From positions 1 through 43,310 of the forward strand of contig QAXH01005772.1 of NCBI GenBank assembly GCA_004335635.1: a stretch of DNA of 43,310 nt, in the 5' to 3' direction. A program made the position numbers and the translations under genes. A model generated the notes under the pieces. That model had not been told where the DNA came from. It made no database searches and worked only from the letters and a program-made list of their open reading frames with translations. The stretch comes from Chloromonas sp. AAM2. Its lineage: Eukaryota; Chlorophyta; Chlorophyceae; Chlamydomonadales; Chlamydomonadaceae. Shown here piece by piece: positions 1-9,300 of the stretch (positions are counted from its first letter, which is position 1; every line of letters starts with the position of its first letter).

Positions 1-358
1 CACGGGGGGGTGGCATGGCTGGAGGGGAGGGTGAGAGGGAGGCTGAGCGGCACACGAGTCATGTGGTGCACGGTTTGTCTGCTGCAGTCAGGAGCCTTCG
101 TCGTCGACAGCATTAGAATCACACGGTTCACTTGCAGCAATATGGTTGCCTGCTGCTGCAGGACACGTCATCCGTTGCAACACATGGATCTATCACAATG
201 ACCAATCGTTAGTATGCATTAGCATGGAAGCCACTGCACACCACACCCAGGGTGTGCTCCAACGCTCCCTCAGCACCAGCACCAGCAGGGGCCACCAGAC
301 GCTGTGCGTTCAGCGCCAGGCAGGCCACTGATGCCCATGCCCCTGTGCCCGTGCCCAG

Positions 359-1297
359 GCGCCATCTACCTGTGGGCACGGTTGCCTCCGGGGTGCGAGG
401 ACGATGAGGCGGTGGTGGCGTGGCTGGTGGCCGAACACGGCGTGGCGGTCATTCCTGGTTCGGCCTGCGGCGCGCCAGGTGGGAGAGTCGGGGAAACACC
501 CGGGGATGCTGTCAGGGCGCAGTGCCACTCGCTGGGGCATGTGGTAACGATCTCCATGCACACGACACCTTGGTTCAAACACTTTCTATCTTTCGCCATG
601 CATCCCTATGCAGTACCCCTCACTTGCTGCCCTCATTCGTTCATACAGGGCCAAGGGCACTTGCAGGGGTTTATATAGGTCACGAACGCAGCTTGCAGAA
701 CCCTGCTTACGCCATCTTGACGAATTTTCGCCATTGAAGCACACCACTTCCGAATTTTCCTTGCACAACCCAAACCTTCCTTCGCGCTGACGACCTGTAT
801 CACTATGTAGTACCCTTCTGTTGTTCTGTTGAGAATTACATTTTAGAGACAATGCACATTTTCAGGCCCCATTTTGGGTCTAACGAGATATGCGATCAGG
901 ATAGCACTTTGAGGGGTGAGCACCACCACTACTATCCTGGTGTCTCGCAATCCCCTTCACATGTAGGTTGGGACGGTAGGAATCCCTCCCCTCTTGTGAA
1001 TTTTCCCAGGTTCACACGAACACCGACACGCACAATCCCACACGCACACACGCTATACTGGGCGTCTGCGGCGGTTGATGCGCCTCTGGCTGGCTGCAAC
1101 ATGCATCCCGCCATGCAGACATGACCTGTACGCATCAGCCATCCTTGCCTGTTGACGCAGGGTACTTCCGTGCTGCATTTGCCAACCTCAAGCCGGACGT
1201 GTGTCGGGAGGCGGCAGCGCGCCTCAAGGCAGGGCTCACACTCCTGGTGCAGCAGGGGGCGGCAGCACTGAAAGTGACAGCCCAGGCAACTGCCTGA
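359..1297 (+). CDS. VAS1/ISS1-like class I PLP aminotransferase, C-terminal exons (5' part outside window)
   Basis: Two exons, 359-478 and 1161-1297, joined in phase 1 and ending in TGA. The first encodes the end of the large PLP fold: GAIYLWARLP (its first Gly is completed from the preceding exon), an acidic helix, then HGVAVIPGSACGAPG, the strand and loop before the substrate-carboxylate-binding Arg in class I/II aminotransferases. The second begins GYFRAAFANL, where that Arg is expected, then an amphipathic helix and stop. The PGSACG-x-PG and FR-x-AFANL wording is that of the plant VAS1/ISS1 group, which transaminates aromatic amino acids or methionine with 2-oxoacids; this subfamily is assigned from motif memory. 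The PLP lysine lies upstream and is not visible. Acceptors are GTGCCCAG and GACGCAG; the donor is CCAG/GTGGGA. The intervening intron holds a dispersed repeat (852-1001). The family is certain; the exact substrate is not. Confidence 0.8.
852..1001 (+). repeat. Dispersed intronic repeat, family A, copy 1
   Basis: About 150 bp, from CACATTTTCAGGCCCCATTT through CACCACCACTACTATCCTGG to TCCCTCCCCTCTTGTGAA. The same sequence recurs inverted at 6247-6410 and as a shorter copy at 4497-4581. This copy lies in the last intron of the aminotransferase gene. No target-site duplication or terminal inverted repeat was recognised. Confidence 0.8.
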
Positions 1298-1397
1298 GGA
1301 CTGCAACGAGGCCTTGGTCTGCCTATCTAGTCTTTAGCGCACGTTGCAGACCGCCTTGCAACGAAGCACGCCTTGCAACGAGGCAGAGGTGTTGGCT

Positions 1398-1459
1398 TCT
1401 GTTGCAGCGACTTGGCAGTGATGCAACGTTCTGTTGCAGCGACTTGGCAGTGATGCAAC
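1398..1459. repeat. Two-copy 32-bp direct repeat in 3' flank
   Basis: TCTGTTGCAGCGACTTGGCA followed by GTGATGCAAC occurs at 1398-1427 and again at 1430-1459, with no mismatch. Each unit carries GTTGCA near its start and TGCAAC at its end, so each could fold into a weak hairpin. It lies 100 bp past the aminotransferase stop, probably in its 3' UTR. Confidence 0.8.
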
Positions 1460-3981
1460 ATTAGCGGCTATCACATGCTGAACATTCAATTGCACGGCGA
1501 CATTGCTGCTATTGATTGCAAGCGTGCAATGTGCACAGGCTGTTGACAGCTGACACAAACGGTATGTGCGCAGGTAGATGCATCACTCAGCAGCTCTGCT
1601 GTGATCACTGCTGGCATATGACCAGGCGTATGGGCGGTATGATGCATTTGGGGCTCAAGTTATGGGGTGTTCATAAGCAGAGCGCCTTGTTGTTTGCAAT
1701 GGTGCTTGCTTAGAACATGCGTGCGGCTGAGCGTCAAAAGATTTGGGTCATCATTTCAGGTCAACCTTTGTTTTTGGCATGTCTGCTGAAAGCTGGTCTA
1801 ACTTGAAGTTATGCTGAACACAACTCTTATTTATTCAACCAGTTTCATCGTTTCTGTGTGGTCGTCGTTCAATTAAGTAGCACGGCGCGGTCTGGCGAAC
1901 TGGCGTGAAACGTTTACCATGCAAGTGAAATCAAAACCGCCAGCCCAAAAGGCTCTAGGCCATCAGAATCTCCAGATTGTGCCACCAAGCTCGCCTGACT
2001 AAGCAATCGCTTTACCTGCACTTCTCGATGTGATCATGCATGTGCGGGGTCTCGTTGATCGGTGCCAGGGAAAGTCTTGATCAGCCTACAAGTCCCCGTC
2101 ACTGAGGCAAAGACTTTGCTGTGTGAGTGCAAGTTCGTGTGGCGGGTGTTGTGCCGAGCCTTGGACAGACGCAAACAGGAAGCAGATACAACTGCTACTG
2201 AGTTTAGTGTGTGCCTGGGGCAAGCAACAGCCACAACGACTTCACACGTTGTGGCTCTGTCAAAAAAACCACCTGCGCCCAGTCGCAAAGAAAATTTAAA
2301 ACCAGTCAATTTCCTACTGGCTTTGATGTGCTAAGGTCGTCAAATGCAAAGCACAGCCAAAGGTGTTCAGCTCAGAGTGGTCTAGCCAATGTTCTAACAA
2401 AGTCTAACCACAACTCGGCATCCAAGGGGCATAAGTCAGGTCATCTATTATGCCAGAGTCGTTGAGAGAGAGAATATCATTATCACATCAGCACGTGTGT
2501 CCAGGTTCAGCTCAAGATTCAGCTGCACTAAGCAAGGATAGGCTGGTATACAACGCTTGCACTGTATATAAGCTAGTACGTCAAACCTCATGCCTTTGCA
2601 AATTTGCACTCAGCACACCAGAAGTAAGGCTCTGACACTAGTGTATACCCATGGCATCAATTTCAACACAAGCGCTCGTCAGCAGATGAAGAGAAGAGAT
2701 CTGTCTGTCAAGTTGGGTGTGCAGCTATCCAGGGCGCACGAGTAGAAGGCTGAATGCTTGAGCAGTACTTGAGGCAGGCAGCAAGTGCTTTTTGTGCTGC
2801 TGTACAAGTGTGGCATTCATGTGTAAGGGAGCAAGCAAGGGGTAGCCAAGGAGGCGACATGAGAACGAGCACGCCATACCCAACAGGTCCGACAAACAGC
2901 CAAGTACAAAGAGGCGTGTGCGCAAACGCCACAGTTGGGCACGTGCATGTTTGGTTTGCCGGTGCATTCTATAACACATCAACCAGCTACTCCACCTCCA
3001 TGAATGCTTCATCCTTGTATCCTTCAATTGGACTGTTTGAATATCATGAGATGACCATCACATAGCCTACATCAAATCTACCGGAAAGCAGCCCAGCAAT
3101 CAGCTAACTGAATAAGGGACCTTCCTAGATGGTGTTACAGTTGGCAGGAAACTCGTTGCCTAAGGAGAGATAGTGCAGAGCATCCTGATGGACCCTGTCG
3201 GTACCTTGGACGCACATGTCTGCATCATGAGAACAAGCCATTCCCATCACTGTTTGCATGCCATGCAAACAGTGCATGCACTTGACACGGAAGCAAGCGT
3301 GGTCATGCTGGATTGAATGAGTCCTAGATGAAAGAGACCTGTAAGTGTAAGAGCAGTACGTCAATGTTCCGGCTGTCAATTGTCACACGAGGTGGCTTCT
3401 GGTGTGGCTGTGGGGTCATTACCGCAGGGGCGCCAGCCTCAGCTGACCCTGTGCAGACGCAATTTAGTTGCGTGAGACGTGCTAGTGGCAGCCACTTGTC
3501 TCGTCAGTTGCAGACGAGGCAACGTGGGATGGCGACGCAGTGGCTTTTGAATGCTTGTTCTGAACACGCGATTGCGATTCTGCATATCCACATTTCCACC
3601 AGGATTGCCTTGCTCCAGGCTGTGTTAAGGCAGAGCGGAAAGGGCTGGTTGCAGACAGTCAAGTTGAGCATTTGCTTCTACCAAGTCAGAACGCCAAAGA
3701 TATTGAACAGTGCAACGCCTGGACAAAGGTAGGTTGGCAATCAGTGGACACACCGGTGCCAGCCAGCTGAAATGGTCGCAGTGGTCGCAGAGCCAAGCTG
3801 CGGTTAGAGGGCTGGGCTAGTGCTGTCAGGAATTCTGAAAGGGTGAATGGGAGGTAGCAACTTAACAGCTGCTGGGGCAACCAAGTGGCATGCCACAAGT
3901 GACAGCCACAGGTCACCAGGCAACAGGTCCCATCCGAGCAATGCCTGCCTTCCATAAGCCCCTTGTTGCTCTTGTGCACTG
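1460..3981. other. Intergenic region without a recognisable gene
   Basis: About 2.5 kb between the + strand aminotransferase and the - strand coiled-coil gene, whose 3' ends converge. Open frames are short, overlap on both strands and lack conserved motifs or convincing splice pairs. A perfect palindrome lies at 3248-3274. I see no RNA gene. Confidence 0.5.
3248..3274. other. Perfect palindrome, 12-bp arms with 3-nt loop
   Basis: CACTGTTTGCAT, loop GCC, then ATGCAAACAGTG. The arms match without error. Downstream of the converging genes it could be a hairpin or a binding site; nothing around it decides between these. Confidence 0.75.
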
Positions 3982-4344
3982 TCATGGCCCTGATGTCAGC
4001 AGATCGGGTTCGGTCTCCATATTCTTGTCGCCGGTGTTCCTCCCCAGTTGTGTCAAGAGGCTGCGTTCAGCACTAGTGGCAGTGCCTGGCTGTATGATTC
4101 CGCAACTGCCCTTCCGAAACAGAGAGCCATGGGAGGCCAGTATGGACCGCAGGACGGGCCTGGCGGTTGTGACGCTGGTGTGGGAGGCTGGGGGGACTGC
4201 AACAGATGCACGCTCGTCTTGAGCAACAGCACCCTGCATATGCAACAACCAAAAACAATAACAACACTGACTTACTGATCTCGTCAAGGATGAGCTGGGC
4301 AATGAGTAGGAATGGATTCACTGTTGCTGGGTCCCGATCAGTTG
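3982..4344 (-). other. Candidate extra 3' exons of the coiled-coil gene
   Basis: Two exon-like blocks: 4276-4344 (acceptor GCCCAG, strong donor ATCA/GTAAGT) reading TDRDPATVNPFLL then IAQLILDEI, and 3982-4196 (acceptor GTTGCAG) with 70 codons then TGA. Their phases fit each other, and fit the coiled-coil gene if its last large exon is cut at GGTAG/GTGGGG (4821). The gene would then end here at about 943 residues instead of at 4795. The donor at 4821 is weak. A better donor (GACTCG/GTAGGT) would instead run into an early stop at this acceptor. The alternatives cannot be separated by eye. Confidence 0.33.
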
Positions 4345-4496
4345 CTGGGCAACCACCCGGCAGGCTATGGGGTGAGTGGGTTTGACAAGCAAGACCTAGT
4401 AACGTATCCACAGCGTGTGCTGTTATATGGAGCCTGCGTCTTCAATCATTACTACAGCATTAGGATGCCACTGCCCAGGTCATTCTTCGGGTTTGG

Positions 4497-4581
4497 TGAC
4501 CACCACCATTACTACCCTGGTGTGTCGCAATCCCCCTCATATGCAGGTTGGACAGGTTGGAATCCCTCCCCTCTTGTGATC
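4497..4581 (+). repeat. Dispersed intronic repeat, family A, copy 2 (short)
   Basis: Matches the 3' half of the family: ACCACCACCATTACTACCCT, then TATGCAGGTTGGACAGGTTG and TCCCTCCCCTCTTGTGA. The 5' half seen in copies 1 and 3 is missing. It lies just beyond the coiled-coil stop codon, or inside its last intron if the gene extends to 3982. Confidence 0.8.
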
Positions 4582-4794
4582 AAGCAGACACAGTGGCACT
4601 GGAAATCAACGGGAGCCATGCTGCGGGAGTGGCAGGCATGCTTGACATTGCTTTGCATTGGTCGAGTGTTGCATCCCGGAATGGGTATTAACCACACCTG
4701 TGAGCCAGGTGCAGCCATACATGCATGCAAGCATCAAATGGCATTGCGGTAGCGATCCAGATGACCAGCATCCAGACAATTTGCGAGCAAACCA

Positions 4795-7700
4795 CTACTC
4801 TGCACCCCCCCTCACCCCACCTACCGAGTCAAGAATCTTGCGCTTCTTAGCTAACTGTTCGTCAGCACCTCCTGTTTGAGACTCCTTCACCAACAAGCGC
4901 TGCTGCGCCGGCTGTTGTTGCTGCTGTGAGTGCTGTGGCTGCAGCTGTTGATGCTGCTGCTGCTGTGGTTGCTGTGGCGGCTGCGCCTGCTGCTGTGGCT
5001 GGTGCTGTAGCTGCGGTGATGGCAGGTGCGGTAGCTGTTCCTGTTGCTGCTGCTGCGATTGAACAAGCGGTGACTGCTGCGCCTGTTCCTGCTGTAGCTG
5101 TGGCAATTGCTGCTGCTGCTGCTGCTGCGCCTGCTGCTGCTGCTGCTGCGCCTGCTGCTGTTCCTCCTGCTGTTCCTGCTGCTGTGGCAGCTGCTGCAAT
5201 CGCGCAGGCGGCGACTGCTGCTGGCCATTCTTCTGCGGCAGCAGCTGCAGCATCAGGCGAGCGCTCAGCGCCACTGTGTCCTTCAACTGCTGGGTCATGC
5301 CCTTGAATTCCTGCCACAACCGCGACACCAGCTGACTGGGTGTAGCACGCTGCATATCCATGTCCGCCTCTTTTCCATGCAGCACTGCAACTGCCAGTCC
5401 TCGGATGGCCTGGCGAGCCTCCTGTGCTTGACGGACAACCTCCTTCAGCTGTGCGTGCTGGTTGGCTGACTGCTGTTCCAGCACCTGCAACTTTGTGCTC
5501 AGCTCCTCTTCTCGACGCTTCAGCTCAATCGTGTTCATGTGGTATGCCCTCAGGGTTTGCTGTAGAGTAGCCTGTTCCTTCTGCCACGTTTGGGCTGCGG
5601 TTTGTGTGGCTGCCTGCTCCTGCAGGGGAGCCTGAACCGCCTGCTGCCTTGCTTCCGTTGCCTGTGCAATTGCTGTCTGCTCCCCCTGGCGCGCAGCGGC
5701 CACCGCTTGCCGTGCAGCTTCCTTGAATTGTGCCTCCTCCTGCCAGGTATGACCGGCTGCTGACGATCTTTGCCGGAAGGCCTGCACTTGGTGTTGCAGC
5801 AGGAGCACTTGCCGTGCAAGGCGCTCTATCTTCTGCGCTGCTTCAGCTTCCATGGCAGCTGCAGTGTTTTGCATGGCCAGCTCGGCTTGTTGGGCTGCAT
5901 GCGCCGCCTGCATAGCAACTTCCAGCTTTTGTCGCAAGGCTGATAACTCTTGTCGCAAGGCGGATGATTCTGATGCCTCTGCTTCTGTGTCCCGGTGCTC
6001 TGCCTGTTGCTGCTGCACCTCACAAGCAATGCTGGCTGATCCAGCGGGCTTGGACCCGGTGACTACCTCTGTGCACGTAGTGCTTGCTGGTACGACCGGT
6101 GCGCCATTGTGCACAGCATGTGCAGCTGGGTGGGCTGCATGCAGCTGTTCTTGCAAGCACTGCAAGCAACACACAACATGCAGCACTGCGAACGACTACT
6201 GCCACTGATTGCGAGTGCTTGATTATGGCTTGCTTGTGATATCCTCACAAGAGGGGAGGGATTCCAACCCGTCCAACCTACATGTGAAGGGGATTGCAAC
6301 ACACCAGGATAGTAGTGGTGGTGGCCAACCCCTTGAGGTGCTATCCTGACCGCATACCTCGTTAGACCCAAAATGGGGCCTGAAAGTGTGCGTATCATTC
6401 AATGTTCATTGTCTCTCACATGAGGGATGTCAGGATACTTCAATCACAACAAAGGATACGTCACGCTAGTGTCTGATACGATATGTCATGTTCGTGTCTG
6501 ATTGTATCCTTCGTCTCAGGACTGATGGTCGTCAGCACTCACCTGTATGGTTTGCTGTTGGCTGGATACCATGTGCTTTGCTTCTGTTGTCTCAGAGATA
6601 AGTCGCTGCACATGTGCGCCAAACACCTGAAGCTGCTGCTTGAAAGTTTCCAGTTGCAGCGAACTGGCAACCTGCTGCGCCCTGAAATCCTGCATTTGGC
6701 TGTCAGCCAGTTGCTGTGCCTGCACTGCTTCGTGTATCAGATTCGCTATCTGCTCTTTCAAAGTCCCCTCCTGCTGCTGCGCTGCGTGCGATTGCCTCTC
6801 CGCCTGTTGTTCAGATGCCTGTAGCGCCTCCCTTAGCTGCTGTTGTTCACTGGCAGCACGTTGTTGTGCTTCAATCGCTTCAAGTTCCATCTCCTTCAGC
6901 CGTGCTTCCGCAGCATGCAGCCGCTGCTGTGCGGTATCTAGGGCATCCCCCTGCTGCTGCTGCGTCTGTGCCTGCCATGTCAGTCCCGAAAGTTTCTCCT
7001 CTGTGGCCTTCAACTGCTGCTGTGCTGCCTTCAGCGCCTCCCTCAGCTGTAGCTGCTCGGTGTCGGTGTGCATCTGTCCTTCAACCATCATTTCTACCTG
7101 GACTGCCAGATCTTGCGCCCTTTTTTGAGCAGCTGTCAATTGCTGTGCGGCGGCCCTCTCCCTTTTGACAAAGTCCTGCACCAAACAAGGCCAGGTTACC
7201 ACAATGTCTTTTGTGGTAGAGCTTGAGGCAAAGGACGTGTATTTTAAACCGACGAATTTGAATGCAGGTTGAATGGGCTGAGAGCCGCAGGCGAGAAAAC
7301 TGACCACCAAAAGATTCATGCAGTTCAATTTAAGGCATCGACAGCGTACGAGCCGTTACCGAGCGCGTTTTCACATCAATCATATATTGCGCAATTCTAT
7401 ACGCAATTTTATACTGCCACATAAAAGATTCAGCAGGTCACCCTGGCAGTGATGTTCCAAGATGGTGCTACCCCGTGTACGTGCTGATTGCCCACCTGCT
7501 TCTGGCTGTCCAGCTGCTGCTGTGCTGCTTGCATTGCATTGCTCAACTCCTGATGGTCCAACTCTACACGCTTTTGCAGTTCAGCCATGCCTCTCGTAAG
7601 GTCCTTTGCCTTTGCCTCAGCAGCCTGTGCCTGCTGCTGTGCTGCTGCCAGCTGCTGCCTTGCTGCCTCCAGCTGCTGCTGTGCTTCAGTCTCCTTGGCT

Positions 7701-8532
7701 TTCAACTCATCCATAAGCTTTTCCGCCCGCTCCTGTGCTGCGTGTAAAGCCTCTTTCAGATGCTGCTGCTCGAATTCACTGCGTTGCTGGGCCTCGGCTG
7801 TGTCCTCAACCAACGCTGCTATTCTTGCTGCTGCGGCCTGTTCAATGATGGATGCTTGTCGCTGGGATGCCTCAGCCTCTCGCTGTGCTGCATGCTTGGC
7901 CTCATGGGCTGTGCTCAGCTCCTGTTTCAGGTTCTGGATGATGCCGTCAAGCCTGCAAAGAGGGAAGAGTATGCATGTGTGCATGCCAACACAATCGCTA
8001 CATTTCTTGTGAGTAATCTCACCCGGGTGTACTCAACTGTTTTCGCACGCTTGTTAGCCCAGCACCCTGTGTGCCAACTAGTTTGAGCGTTGTTCCCTGG
8101 CACCCAAAGTGGCAAGCCAAGGAAACAGCCTGGGCCATGCTCATGTACCTGTTGAACTCCTTGTCGTCCAACTCTTGTATGATTTGGATTTCTTGCTCTA
8201 GATGCTTGACCTGCAAAGCACAAGGCGACAACACACGTCCATGCACATGTCTTGCTCAGGCAAAGTCAACTCTGGTTGCTTCACGTGTGGTCCATGGACA
8301 CATCATGGATTCATGTTCGTGACGGCCACAAGGTTGCATGCATGTAGGTATGAGTGCAGAATTGGAGGCGACGGCTGAAAAGGCAGTGCATGCCTGACCT
8401 ACAACAACCTTGGTGCAAACCTCGTTAGCTGAGACTGTGCATGGCCCCTGAATCATGTCTGGCTTTACAACGCACCCTCTGCTGCAATTGAAGGTCTGGT
8501 GGCGAACCGACAAAGAAGCCCTCGCCTGCCAT
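4795..8532 (-). CDS. Gln-rich coiled-coil protein of unknown function
   Basis: Five exons on the minus strand: 8532-8476 (ATG, MAGEGFFVGSPPDLQLQQR), 8210-8149, 7952-7496, 7175-6543 and 6159-4795 (stop TAG). Phases agree throughout and give 857 residues. From about residue 20 to 710 the protein is almost continuous heptad-like coiled coil, rich in A, Q, E, K and R (for example QELDDKEFNRLDGII, then repeated AAQQQ/EAL blocks). Residues of about 715-825 are Gln-dominated with poly-Q runs, followed by the basic cluster AKKRKIL, a possible nuclear signal. No catalytic or named domain is visible. It could be a scaffold, basal-body or nuclear-pore-like filament protein; composition alone does not say. 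Two introns or flanks carry family A repeats. The first exon is inferred from a CGCCATGG start context and matching phase, so the start is less certain than the body. Confidence 0.7.
4900..5215 (-). repeat. CAG/CTG trinucleotide-rich coding tract (poly-Gln)
   Basis: On the minus strand this is a run of CAG/CAA codons with pure CAG blocks near 5107-5160, interrupted by Leu, Pro, Ala and Glu codons. It encodes the Gln-rich tail of the coiled-coil protein. The other frames give the long Ala-, Ser- and Leu-rich open frames seen here, which are artefacts of the repeat. Confidence 0.85.
6247..6410 (-). repeat. Dispersed intronic repeat, family A, copy 3 (inverted)
   Basis: Reverse complement of the 852-1001 repeat, extending slightly further (it includes the AGACAAT before the ATTTTCAGGCCCC block). 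It sits in the intron between 6160 and 6542 of the coiled-coil gene, in the transcribed orientation, so in sense relative to its host transcript, as is copy 1. Confidence 0.85.
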
Positions 8533-9300
8533 GGCGAGGTGCTGCTCTTGCCAGACTCAACCTTTGCTGTCTCCAAAAAGCGCTTTGAGACGCAAGCCAA
8601 GGTTCGAGTTGTATGTGCGACCGCAAGGCAGAAGACGCCAGACCTCACGTGCGTGACCCGTCATACGGAAAAGCGCATACGACGAATGTTCCAGTAACGT
8701 TCACTTCTCCGCGGCCACAGCTCCTGCCAGCGTTGTGCGAACGTCTTGTCCTTTTTTACGACTTACAAAACAAGTCTAATGCGAAAGGCCCGTGGGGACG
8801 GACACAGCGCACACATACATAGAAGCTGGGTGAGCGTAAGGACACCCAATGCGGCAGAGCCGCACCAGCCAGATGCAAGGTGATCCCGCTGCGTTGGACT
8901 CGGTGGTCACCTCACATGGACGGTGCACACCATTCAGCACGTCCACGCAAATGGGACCAATCTTATACAGTTTCTGCTGCTTCCTTAATATCATCACCAT
9001 CATCATTTTGCAAGGGCCTGTGATGCTGCAGCCCGTTTTGAAGTCAGTCCCACAACTATTACAAGGAGAAAGTGCACACCAGGAAGTGCAGGTGCAAATT
9101 CAAGGGAAGAGTGTGGTCCGCGCCACACATCAATACACTCGCTTATGATGTCATCATCGGCTCTGACGTCACGGGAACAGTCTGTAGGCTCAAGGTGAAC
9201 GTGTGCTTTAATACAATGGCTCTCTCCCTGTGCCCGGATGGGTCAAGATGCGCACGCTATTTCTTCCATTGTTTCCATGAAGTGTATATATTTCCGAAGG
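8533..9300. other. Intergenic region, promoter side of the coiled-coil gene
   Basis: Head-to-tail spacer between the Pro/Gln-rich gene (ends 9301) and the coiled-coil gene (starts 8532), both on minus. It holds a degenerate copy of the 12-kb inverted-repeat arm at 8889-8950 and TTACA (TGTAA on minus) near 9059, a possible poly(A) signal for the Pro/Gln-rich gene. No gene is visible in it. Confidence 0.45.
8889..8950. repeat. Degenerate copy of the 11.95-12.17 kb inverted-repeat element
   Basis: CGGTGCACACCATTCAGCAC followed by GTCCACGCAA matches the right arm of the element at 11951-12166 with a few differences. An inverted CTGCGTTGGAC lies 40 bp to its left, so this is a small internally deleted or eroded copy. 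Confidence 0.55.

Noticed and set aside
4862..5469. Long Ala-, Ser- and Leu-rich open frames on both strands
   Set aside because: They are the other reading frames of the CAG/CTG repeat in the coiled-coil gene; the Gln frame alone continues a phase-consistent multi-exon coding sequence.
6640..7128. A 162-codon Cys/Ser-rich open frame on +
   Set aside because: It is the reverse complement of the Gln/Ala/Glu coiled-coil exon at 6543-7175; Cys/Ser richness arises from CAG/GCA codons read backwards.
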